A stretch of DNA of 5,696 nt, from assembly GCA_035255485.1 (NCBI GenBank), contig DATEZO010000100.1:1-5696 (forward strand), in the 5' to 3' direction. This DNA comes from DATEZO01 sp035255485 (GTDB lineage: Bacteria > Pseudomonadota > Gammaproteobacteria > Burkholderiales > Burkholderiaceae_D). Both the position numbers and the translations under genes were made by a program. Positions 1 through 5,341 of this stretch are shown here, one piece after another. Below the pieces are notes generated by a model. That model was not told the origin of the DNA, searched no databases, and saw only the letters and a program-made list of their open reading frames with translations. Each line of letters starts with the position of its first letter. The stretch's first letter is position 1.

Positions 1-1
1 C

Positions 2-637
2 GAGCAGCAACCGCCTGCCAACCTGGATCGGCAGGAGAAACCGCTGAACGGCGATCCGGCGTTGTCGGCCAGGGCCGGGTTTGCAGCGAGCCTGGATGCG
101 GAACGAGCAAAGGAAGCGCCATCACCGAGCACGCCCGCCATCTCCCCGCCAATACCGCAGGCGGTTCTGAATGGCGCACATGCGCTGGCCGGCCAGGTGA
201 CGGAAAAACTGGCGCCGCGCGTGGGTTCTCCAGCGTGGGACCAGGCACTCGGACAGAAAGTGGTCTGGATGGTCGCCGGCGACCAGCAGAGCGCGTCCCT
301 TACGCTGAATCCGCCGGATCTCGGTCCACTGCAAGTCGTATTGAACGTGTCGAATGGGCATGCGGATGCGGCGTTCTTCGCCGCGCAACCGGAAGCGCGG
401 CAAGCGATTGAAGCGGCAATGCCAAAGCTGCGCGAAATGCTGGGGGATGCCGGCATCCAGTTGGGACAAACCAGCGTCGGCGCAGGCACACCCGGCCACA
501 ACAGCGAAGCCGGCAGCCAATATAACCGAACCTTCCATGCTGCCGGTCTCAATGGCGGCAGTACGGATACACCGGTTCAGATGATCGAAAGCCGGCCGAC
601 ATCAGGTGCACAGGGGCTGGTTGACACTTTTGTATAA
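2..637 (+). CDS. fliK: Flagellar hook-length control protein FliK, C-terminal part (5' end outside window)
   Basis: FliK is secreted during hook assembly, measures hook length, and through its C-terminal domain makes FlhB switch the export apparatus from hook to filament substrates. The frame is open from base 2 with no stop, so the gene starts upstream; 211 codons are visible, ending at TAA 635-637. A TTG at 62 is in frame but is not a credible start. A proline/alanine/serine-rich linker (about 119-165) precedes the conserved C-terminal hook-control domain (about 250-480). The domain core is the L-N-P-P-D-L-G-P-L-Q-V stretch at 305-337, followed by a helix with the pattern A-x-P-K-L-R-E-M-L and then G-I-Q-L-G. 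The last residues (G-L-V-D-T-F-V) resemble the usual FliK terminus. It precedes fliL, as in many proteobacterial fliE-R clusters, but a 230-base gap separates them. Identification is by domain motif and context; the measuring N-terminus cannot be seen. Confidence 0.93.
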   Translation, partial: EQQPPANLDRQEKPLNGDPALSARAGFAASLDAERAKEAPSPSTPAISPPIPQAVLNGAHALAGQVTEKLAPRVGSPAWDQALGQKVVWMVAGDQQSASLTLNPPDLGPLQVVLNVSNGHADAAFFAAQPEARQAIEAAMPKLREMLGDAGIQLGQTSVGAGTPGHNSEAGSQYNRTFHAAGLNGGSTDTPVQMIESRPTSGAQGLVDTFV

Positions 638-867
638 CGCTTTTGCCGCAAAAATGATTTAATGCCATCAAGCACATATCAGGGATACCAAACAATCAGC
701 CATTCCGGTATCCGGCTCTGATCCAGATTGAAACGGATACGTGGATATACGCCGTCTTCCTCTATCTTTTCAACGCATCCGGACCGTCATTTTTTTCTGA
801 TAATGTCGCGAACCTATGCGCTAACTAGTATCCTTAATGCCCTTAAAGCCCTATTAGAGGAAGCAAG
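638..867 (+). promoter_or_regulatory. fliK-fliL intergenic region, probable leader and promoter region of fliLMNOPQR
   Basis: This is the only sizeable non-coding gap in the + strand gene run. It holds no convincing gene. The hexamer GGATAC or its complement GTATCC occurs four times in alternating orientation (683-688, 708-713, 735-740, 828-833). A GATAAT at 799-804 could serve as a -10 element, but no good -35 hexamer lies 16-18 bases upstream. That would fit an activator-dependent promoter, such as a class II flagellar promoter driven by FlhDC, but I could not align a clear FlhDC box. No clear sigma-28 (TAAA-N15-GCCGATAA) or sigma-54 (GGCAC-N5-TTGC) promoter is visible. No GC stem followed by a T run is seen after fliK, so read-through from fliK is also possible. 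A regulatory role is inferred from size and position. Confidence 0.4.
683..740. repeat. Alternating inverted copies of GGATAC with two competing stems
   Basis: GGATACC at 683-689 and GGTATCC at 707-713 form a perfect 7-base inverted repeat with a 17-base spacer. The same middle arm, read as GTATCCG (708-714), also matches CGGATAC at 734-740 as a second perfect 7-base inverted repeat with a 19-base spacer. The two pairings exclude each other. Neither stem is followed by a T run, so these are not ordinary terminators. They may be binding sites for a dimeric regulator, a switchable leader structure, or chance. Confidence 0.45.
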
Positions 868-1422
868 ATGGCTACATCGGCCTCCAGACAGACACCCAAA
901 GCCGCCGCTACTAATCTGCAAGCCGTTCCCGCGGCGGGTGAAGACGCGCCGCCAGCGAAACGGTCCCGGAAAAAGCTTGTTGTCATTATTGTAATTGCTC
1001 TGTTCGTACTTGGCCTTGGCGGCTTCGCCGCATGGTATTTCATGAGCCATGGCGATGACGCATCGGCCAAGTCCGCCAAGGATCATGCCAAGCACGAGCC
1101 CGCCAAGCTACCGGTCTTTCTTCCGATGGACGCATTTACCGTCAACCTGCAAAACGAGGGCGTTGAACAGTTCCTGCAGGTGTCATTCACTTTACAGATG
1201 GACGATCCGGAGCAGGTTGAGCTGATCAAGCTGTACATGCCGCAAGTGCGCAGCCGGCTGTTGCTGCTGCTATCAAGCAAAAAAGCGTCTGAAATTTCTT
1301 CTGTGGAAGGCAAGAAGAAACTATCGGAAGAAATTCTCGCACAAGTGAAACAGCCTTTTTCGGCCGGGGCCGCCCCGCAAAAAATATCCAATGTGTTTTT
1401 CACATCGTTCGTAATCCAGTAA
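868..1422 (+). CDS. fliL: Flagellar basal body-associated protein FliL
   Basis: FliL is a single-pass inner-membrane protein that surrounds the MotAB stator units near the basal body and supports their engagement and torque. The product has 184 residues, within the usual range. Residues 1-36 form a cytoplasmic tail rich in Ala/Pro and ending in a basic cluster (K-R-S-R-K-K). Residues 37-59 form one transmembrane helix. A charged Lys/His/Asp linker follows, then the periplasmic FliL domain (about 82-184). Its family features are F-T-V-N-L (90-94), the L-Q-V-S-F-T-L-Q strand (103-110), the R-S-R-L-L-L-L-L segment (128-135) and the typical end V-F-F-T-S-F-V-I-Q (176-184). The ATG at 868 is chosen because a good Shine-Dalgarno sequence (AGAGGAAG, 856-863) lies just upstream. 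It is the first gene of the tight run and ends 3 bases before fliM. Confidence 0.96.
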   Translation: MATSASRQTPKAAATNLQAVPAAGEDAPPAKRSRKKLVVIIVIALFVLGLGGFAAWYFMSHGDDASAKSAKDHAKHEPAKLPVFLPMDAFTVNLQNEGVEQFLQVSFTLQMDDPEQVELIKLYMPQVRSRLLLLLSSKKASEISSVEGKKKLSEEILAQVKQPFSAGAAPQKISNVFFTSFVIQ

Positions 1423-1425
1423 AAC

Positions 1426-2427
1426 ATGGCTGATAATTTCCTCTCCCAGGAAGAAGTCGATGCGCTGCTGAAAGGTGTCAATGGCGATCAGGACGAGATC
1501 AGCGCGCCTGAGGATAGTTCGGGAGTACGGCCTTACAACCTGGCTACCCAGGAGCGGATTGTCCGTGGCCGGATGCCGACGCTCGAAATCATCAACGAGC
1601 GCTTCGCCCGGCTTTTGCGCATCGGTCTGTTCAATTTCCTGCACCGCAGCGCCGAGGTATCGATCGGACCGGTGCGCGTTTCCAAGTACAGCGAATTCAT
1701 CCGCAATCTGGTGGTGCCGACCAACCTCAACCTGATTCATATCAAGCCGTTGCGCGGCACCGCGTTGATGGTGTTCGATCCGAATCTGGTATTTCTGATC
1801 GTCGACAATCTGTTTGGCGGCGACGGACGTTTCCATACCCGAGTGGAAGGGCGTGACTTCACGCAGACCGAGCAGCGCATCATCCAGCGCATTCTCGGCA
1901 TCGTGTTCGAAAACTACGCAAAGTCATGGGAACCGGTGTATCCGGTCGAGTTCGAATACATCCGGTCGGAGATGAATACCCAGTTCGCCAATATCGCAAC
2001 GCCGAACGAAGTAGTGGTGTCGACCACATTTACCGTGGAACTCGGCCCGGTCAGCGGAGAGATGCATTTCTGCACGCCCTACTCGATGATCGAGCCGATC
2101 CGCGATCTCCTGACCAGCAGCCTGCAAGGCGAAACGCTTGAAATGGACAAGCGCTGGATCCGCCTGATGACGCAGCAAATCCAGACCGCCGAAGTGGAAC
2201 TGGTGGCCGATCTCGGCACGGCAAAATCAACGTTGGGAGCAATTTTGAACATGAGGGCAGGCGATATCATCCCGCTCGTAGTGCCGGAGATCGTATCGGC
2301 CAAGGTAGACGGCGTACCGGTAATGGAATGCAGCTACGGCAAGCTGAATGGCCAATACGCATTACGCGTCGAAAAACTACTGGCCTCCAGTAGCAGCGAA
2401 TTCACGCAAGGAGACAATCATGGCTGA
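1426..2427 (+). CDS. fliM: Flagellar motor switch protein FliM
   Basis: FliM is the C-ring switch protein that binds phosphorylated CheY and links FliG to FliN, setting motor direction. The product has 333 residues, the normal length. The N-terminal CheY-P binding peptide is clear (L-S-Q-E-E-V-D-A-L-L, residues 6-15). A short linker leads to the CheC-like middle domain (about 38-230), which carries the G-G-D-G loop (131-134) of the family GGxG FliG-contact motif. A C-terminal SpoA (surface presentation of antigens) domain follows at about 250-320, used to bind FliN. The start at 1426 gives the conserved M-A-D-N-F-L-S-Q-E-E terminus. No Shine-Dalgarno sequence is visible before it and the fliL stop is 3 bases away, so translation is probably coupled to fliL. 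The 3' end overlaps fliN by 8 bases. An intact CheY-P peptide implies that the organism is chemotactic. Confidence 0.98.
   Translation: MADNFLSQEEVDALLKGVNGDQDEISAPEDSSGVRPYNLATQERIVRGRMPTLEIINERFARLLRIGLFNFLHRSAEVSIGPVRVSKYSEFIRNLVVPTNLNLIHIKPLRGTALMVFDPNLVFLIVDNLFGGDGRFHTRVEGRDFTQTEQRIIQRILGIVFENYAKSWEPVYPVEFEYIRSEMNTQFANIATPNEVVVSTTFTVELGPVSGEMHFCTPYSMIEPIRDLLTSSLQGETLEMDKRWIRLMTQQIQTAEVELVADLGTAKSTLGAILNMRAGDIIPLVVPEIVSAKVDGVPVMECSYGKLNGQYALRVEKLLASSSSEFTQGDNHG
2408..2413 (+). promoter_or_regulatory. Strong Shine-Dalgarno site of fliN, inside the fliM 3' end
   Basis: AAGGAG lies 6 bases before the ATG at 2420. It decides the fliN start: the frame is open further upstream, to an ATG at 2348 that has no such site and would add 24 residues unlike any FliN. 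It is the best ribosome binding site in the operon. Confidence 0.8.
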
Positions 2428-2845
2428 TGCCAACGACAACCAGATGAGCGCCGAAGATGACTGGGCTGCCGCCATCGCCGAGCAGGCACAGGCCGAAGCC
2501 GCCACCGCAGCCAATGCGCCACCGGCTGCCCCTGCAGACGTCTTCAAGGATTTCGGTAATTCGGGGAGCCGACCAGAAACGCATAACGATATCGATTTCA
2601 TTCTCGATATCCCGGTTCAGCTTACCGTGGAACTGGGACGCACGAAGATTGCGATCAAGAACCTGCTGCAACTGGCGCAAGGGTCGGTGGTGGAGCTGGA
2701 CGGCATGGCGGGCGAACCGATGGATGTGCTGGTCAACGGCTGCCTGATCGCGCAAGGTGAAGTCGTGGTGGTGAATGACAAGTTCGGCATTCGCCTGACC
2801 GACATCATTACGCCATCCGAACGCATCAGGAAACTGAATAGATGA
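2420..2845 (+). CDS. fliN: Flagellar motor switch protein FliN
   Basis: FliN forms the lower ring of the C-ring with FliM and helps dock the FliH/FliI export complexes. From the ATG at 2420 the product has 141 residues, close to the common 135-140. An acidic, alanine-rich, low-complexity N-terminal region (1-50) is followed by the SpoA domain (about 58-136). Family signatures are I-L-D-I-P-V-Q-L-T-V-E-L-G-R-T (61-74), G-S-V-V-E-L-D (88-94), A-G-E-P-M-D-V-L-V-N-G (97-107), and K-F-G-I-R-L-T-D-I (121-129). The start overlaps the fliM stop by 8 bases, and the stop overlaps the fliO ATG in an ATGA junction. Nothing is missing or unusual in the protein. Confidence 0.97.
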   Translation: MADANDNQMSAEDDWAAAIAEQAQAEAATAANAPPAAPADVFKDFGNSGSRPETHNDIDFILDIPVQLTVELGRTKIAIKNLLQLAQGSVVELDGMAGEPMDVLVNGCLIAQGEVVVVNDKFGIRLTDIITPSERIRKLNR

Positions 2846-3258
2846 ATCCAATCGGGCGCACCGCCTGGCCATTGCTGTGGCTGCCGCTTGCCGGACGTGC
2901 TGCGGATGCATCCAGTCCCGCTTCAGCCGGCAATCTGCTCCAGGTGCTGTTCGGACTGATTGTCGTGCTCGGCCTGATGGCCGCAGCAGCGTGGGTGCTC
3001 AAGCGCATCGGCGCGATGAAGCCCTCCACCGGTACCATGATCAGGATTATCGGTGGTGTCAGCGTCGGCAGCCGTGAGCGCGTGATCGTGGTGGAAGTCG
3101 CGGATCAATGGATCGTGGTGGGCGTCGCCCCTGGCCAGGTCAATGCCCTTGCAACGATGACGCGGCAGGAAAGCCCTCCTTCGGCGGAGAGCACAACCGC
3201 ACCACCCAACTTCGCCGCCTGGCTCAAGAAAACGATCGAGAAGCGCAATGGCAATTGA
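2842..3258 (+). CDS. fliO: Flagellar biosynthetic protein FliO
   Basis: FliO is a small bitopic membrane protein that helps FliP fold and oligomerise during assembly of the export gate and is not part of the finished gate. The product has 138 residues. A hydrophobic N-terminal stretch (about 8-20, ending G-R-A-A-D-A) may be a signal peptide. One transmembrane helix (about 31-53) is followed by K-R-I-G and the FliO cytoplasmic domain with G-G-V-S-V-G-S-R-E-R (71-80) and V-I-V-V-E-V-A-D-Q-W-I-V-V-G-V (81-95). The tail is Pro/Ser/Thr-rich, then basic. The start overlaps the fliN stop (ATGA) and has AGGAA at 2828-2832, so coupled translation is likely. FliO is poorly conserved in general; position between fliN and fliP and the GGVSVG-type motif make the call firm. 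Confidence 0.93.
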   Translation: MNPIGRTAWPLLWLPLAGRAADASSPASAGNLLQVLFGLIVVLGLMAAAAWVLKRIGAMKPSTGTMIRIIGGVSVGSRERVIVVEVADQWIVVGVAPGQVNALATMTRQESPPSAESTTAPPNFAAWLKKTIEKRNGN

Positions 3259-4066
3259 GTACCCGTTCAGCAACAGCAACACCGGCAGCATCCCTGTTTC
3301 GCATCAATTGACAAAAGGAATATGGCGGGCAGCATGGCTGGTGCTGCCGATTGCCGTCGCCACTGTCCCCGTCATGGCGTCCGCGCAGCAGGCCGGATTG
3401 CCGGCGTTCTCCAGCGTTCCGGCGCCAGGCGGCGGACAGACTTACACATTGAGCCTGCAAACGCTGCTGCTGTTGACGGCGCTGACCTTCCTGCCAGCCG
3501 CTCTACTGATGATGACGGGCTTTACTCGCATCATCATTGTCCTGTCGCTGTTGCGGCAGGCATTGGGCACGCAGTCAGCGCCCCCCAACCAGGTACTGAT
3601 TGGCCTGGCGCTGTTCCTGACCCTGTTTGTCATGGGACCGGTATTCGACAAGGTCTACACGGATGCCTATCAGCCGCTTTCCGAAAATAAAATCACCATG
3701 ATGCAGGCGCTCGACAAGGGCGCCGTGCCGTTGAAGGCCTTCATGATGAAGCAGACCCGGCAGGCGGATCTTGCCCTGTATGTCAAGCTCGCGAACGGCC
3801 CGCAATTGCAGGGCCCCGAGGATGTGCCACTGCGGGTACTGATTCCCGCATTCATTACCAGCGAACTGAAAACGGCATTTCAGATCGGCTTCGCGATCTT
3901 CATTCCGTTTCTGATCATCGATATGGTGGTCGCCAGCGTGCTGATGTCGATGGGCATGATGATGGTATCTCCTTCCATCGTGTCGTTGCCGTTCAAGCTG
4001 ATGCTGTTCGTACTCGTGGATGGCTGGCAGCTGCTGATCGGCTCCCTGGCCCAGAGTTTCTATTAG
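3248..4066 (+). CDS. fliP: Flagellar export gate protein FliP
   Basis: FliP forms the pentameric core of the type III export gate with FliQ and FliR in the inner membrane. The product has 272 residues from the ATG at 3248, longer than the roughly 245 of E. coli FliP. The extra length is at the N-terminus. A hydrophobic signal segment (about 28-43) ends in A-S-A, a plausible signal peptidase site after residue 46. Membrane helices follow at about 70-90, 94-130, 212-240 and 247-268. FliP signatures are T-G-F-T-R-I-I-I-V-L-S-L-L-R (90-103), P-A-F-I-T-S-E-L-K-T-A-F-Q-I-G-F (200-215), P-F-L-I-I-D-M-V (220-227) and V-D-G-W (257-260). The start overlaps fliO by 11 bases with a weak GAGAAG at 3238-3243. 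An in-frame TTG at 3308 (residue 21) would give a signal peptide of ordinary length, so the start is not settled. Confidence 0.96.
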   Translation: MAIEYPFSNSNTGSIPVSHQLTKGIWRAAWLVLPIAVATVPVMASAQQAGLPAFSSVPAPGGGQTYTLSLQTLLLLTALTFLPAALLMMTGFTRIIIVLSLLRQALGTQSAPPNQVLIGLALFLTLFVMGPVFDKVYTDAYQPLSENKITMMQALDKGAVPLKAFMMKQTRQADLALYVKLANGPQLQGPEDVPLRVLIPAFITSELKTAFQIGFAIFIPFLIIDMVVASVLMSMGMMMVSPSIVSLPFKLMLFVLVDGWQLLIGSLAQSFY

Positions 4067-4069
4067 GAG
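4066..4069 (+). promoter_or_regulatory. Shine-Dalgarno site of fliQ overlapping the fliP stop
   Basis: GGAG begins at the last base of the fliP TAG stop and lies 6 bases before the fliQ ATG at 4076. It favours that start over the out-of-frame ATG at 4071, and it would let a ribosome ending fliP re-initiate on fliQ. Confidence 0.65.
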
Positions 4070-4075
4070 CATGGA

Positions 4076-4345
4076 ATGACCCCCGAAAGCGTCATGACCC
4101 TTGGCCGCCATGCCATGGAAGTTACCATGATGGTTGCCGCGCCGATGCTGCTGGTAGCGCTCGTGATCGGCCTGATCGTCAGCATTTTTCAGGCCGCAAC
4201 GCAAATCAACGAGACTACGCTGTCATTCATTCCGAAGCTGATCGGGATTTTTGCCGCAATGGTCATCGCCGGACCCTGGATGCTGTCCGTCATGCTCGAT
4301 TATATGCGGCAGATGTTTACCGGCATTCCGGGCTTGATCGGATAA
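4076..4345 (+). CDS. fliQ: Flagellar export gate protein FliQ
   Basis: FliQ packs around the FliP/FliR core of the type III export gate as a two-helix hairpin. The product has 89 residues, the same as E. coli FliQ. The two transmembrane helices run at about 14-36 and 54-77. Between them is the family signature S-I-F-Q-A-A-T-Q-I-N-E-T-T-L-S-F-I-P-K (36-54). The first residues (M-T-P-E-S-V-M) match the usual FliQ start. It follows fliP by 9 bases and precedes fliR by 39 bases. Confidence 0.97.
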   Translation: MTPESVMTLGRHAMEVTMMVAAPMLLVALVIGLIVSIFQAATQINETTLSFIPKLIGIFAAMVIAGPWMLSVMLDYMRQMFTGIPGLIG

Positions 4346-4384
4346 TCGAGGCATTTTGACGCCCGCGGACAACGCCTTGCACCG

Positions 4385-5179
4385 ATGATTACGCTGACCA
4401 GCGCCGAGCTCAATGCATGGATCGCGGCATTCATCTGGCCGCTCACCCGCATCCTCGGGTTGATTTCGAGCGCGCCGCTGTTTGGCAACGTCAGCATTCC
4501 GGCCCGCATCAAGATCATGCTTGCCATCATGCTTGCGCTGATCGTGTCGCCGACCGTCCCGGCATTGCCCGCCGCCGATCCGATGTCGCTGGCAGGATTG
4601 CTGATTCTGGCGCAGCAGCTGGTCATCGGCCTGGCAATGGGCTTCGCCATGCGGATTGTCTTTGCCGCGGTCGAAATGGCCGGCGAAATTTCAGGCATGA
4701 CGATGGGATTGGGTTTCGCGACTTTCTTCGATCCGCAATCACAAGGGCGGTCATCCGCAATCAGCCAGTTCCTGTCGCTTTTGACACTGATGATCTATCT
4801 GGCGACCAATCTGCATCTGGTGCTGATCTCTACTCTGGCAGAGAGTTTTAACACGCTGCCGATTGTATCTTCTCCGCTCGGCCTTGGCGGCATGCAACAG
4901 CTTGCTGGATGGGGTGGCCGTATTTTCAGTGCCGGCGTTCAGTTATCGCTACCGATCATTGCTGCATTGCTGATTACCAACATTGCACTCGGCATCCTCA
5001 CGCGCGCTGCCCCCCAGCTGAATATTTTCGGCATCGGCTTTCCGGTGACGATCAGTGTCGGCTTCATCATGATCGCGCTTGTGTTGCCTTATCTCGCCAC
5101 ACCGATGAACCGCCTGTTCCAGGAATCGATTGAAATGATCCGGCAAATGACTACTGCAACCTTGCCGCCAATCCGGTAG
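4385..5179 (+). CDS. fliR: Flagellar export gate protein FliR
   Basis: FliR completes the FliP-FliQ-FliR export gate; in solved gates it is present in one copy beside five FliP and four FliQ. The product has 264 residues, close to E. coli (261). It is highly hydrophobic with about six membrane segments. Family motifs include P-L-T-R-I-L-G-L-I-S-S-A-P-L-F-G (19-34), I-P-A-R-I-K (38-43), V-E-M-A-G-E-I-S-G-M (96-105), F-F-D-P-Q (114-118) and R-A-A-P-Q-L-N-I-F-G-I-G-F-P (207-220). The ATG at 4385 is the only reasonable start: no ATG, GTG or TTG lies in frame between the in-phase TAA at 4343 and 4385. No Shine-Dalgarno sequence precedes it, so initiation may be weak. It is the last gene of the run and is followed by inverted repeats. 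Confidence 0.97.
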   Translation: MITLTSAELNAWIAAFIWPLTRILGLISSAPLFGNVSIPARIKIMLAIMLALIVSPTVPALPAADPMSLAGLLILAQQLVIGLAMGFAMRIVFAAVEMAGEISGMTMGLGFATFFDPQSQGRSSAISQFLSLLTLMIYLATNLHLVLISTLAESFNTLPIVSSPLGLGGMQQLAGWGGRIFSAGVQLSLPIIAALLITNIALGILTRAAPQLNIFGIGFPVTISVGFIMIALVLPYLATPMNRLFQESIEMIRQMTTATLPPIR

Positions 5180-5196
5180 CGCCTGGAAGTATTTTG

Positions 5197-5217
5197 ATAC
5201 TGGATATCAGTATTTTT
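5197..5217 (+). terminator. Candidate intrinsic terminator after fliR
   Basis: The arms ATACTG (5197-5202) and CAGTAT (5208-5213) pair perfectly around a 5-base loop, and five T residues follow at 5213-5217. The site begins 18 bases past the fliR stop, the expected place for the operon end. The stem is short and AT-rich, so efficiency may be low unless the enclosing GCGCCT/AGGCGC stem contributes. Confidence 0.45.
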
Positions 5218-5295
5218 AAAGGCGCGCCATTTCATTGCGCATGAACATACATTTTTCAATATACTCCCTGTAATAACTAGGAAAAGTCGCTGGAT

Positions 5296-5312
5296 TGGCG
5301 CATGCTGCGCCA
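5296..5312 (-). terminator. GC-rich hairpin downstream of flgL, possible terminator
   Basis: TGGCGCA (5296-5302) and TGCGCCA (5306-5312) are a perfect 7-base stem with a 3-base loop. It lies 29 bases beyond the flgL stop in the direction of flgL transcription. No T run follows directly on the - strand; the nearest (TTTT, opposite 5282-5285) comes 10 bases later. It could be an unconventional terminator or a 3' end stabiliser. The structure is clear; the function is inferred. Confidence 0.35.
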
Positions 5313-5341
5313 TAAGCAGTCCTGGAGGCAGGCAGTGGATT

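Larger units (their letters stand above)
5180..5341. other. Convergent fliR/flgL intergenic region, hairpin-rich
   Basis: No gene is seen here. The 162 bases separate the fliR and flgL stops. It holds a chain of inverted repeats: AGTAT/ATACT (5188-5192, 5197-5201), ATACTG/CAGTAT (5197-5202, 5208-5213), an enclosing GCGCCT/AGGCGC pair (5179-5184, 5220-5225), the 8-base palindrome GGCGCGCC (5221-5228), TTCAT/ATGAA (5231-5235, 5241-5245) and TGGCGCA/TGCGCCA (5296-5302, 5306-5312). The likely role is transcription termination from both sides. Confidence 0.6.

Noticed and set aside
621..638. TTGACA at 621-626 with TATAAC at 633-638 as a promoter
   Set aside because: The spacing is only 6 bases, far from the 16-18 needed, and TTGACA is inside fliK coding sequence. 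No -10 hexamer is found at the right distance.
641..653. TTTTGC-C-GCAAAA inverted repeat just after fliK as a terminator
   Set aside because: The stem is only about five AT-rich pairs once a loop is allowed, and no T run follows.
728..994. 88-codon + strand open frame spanning the fliK-fliL gap
   Set aside because: It runs into fliL out of frame and has no recognisable domain. fliL has a good ribosome binding site and a conserved protein.
1321..1836. 171-codon open frame on the - strand
   Set aside because: It is antisense to the end of fliL and the start of fliM, with no motif and no supporting ribosome binding site.
2348..2419. In-frame upstream extension of fliN to an ATG at 2348
   Set aside because: The added 24 residues are out-of-frame fliM coding sequence, and the strong AAGGAG before 2420 sets the start.
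2402..2911. 169-codon open frame on the - strand
   Set aside because: It is antisense to fliN and the start of fliO and shows no recognisable domain.
3575..4204. 209-codon open frame on the - strand, rich in His, Gln and Arg
   Set aside because: It lies wholly opposite fliP and fliQ, which are clearly conserved. Its composition is the usual antisense shadow of hydrophobic membrane-protein codons, and no family motif is seen.
5221..5228. GGCGCGCC palindrome as a cloning scar or special site
   Set aside because: An 8-base GC palindrome can arise in GC-rich DNA, and the flanks show no vector sequence. It partly serves as an arm of the local inverted repeat.
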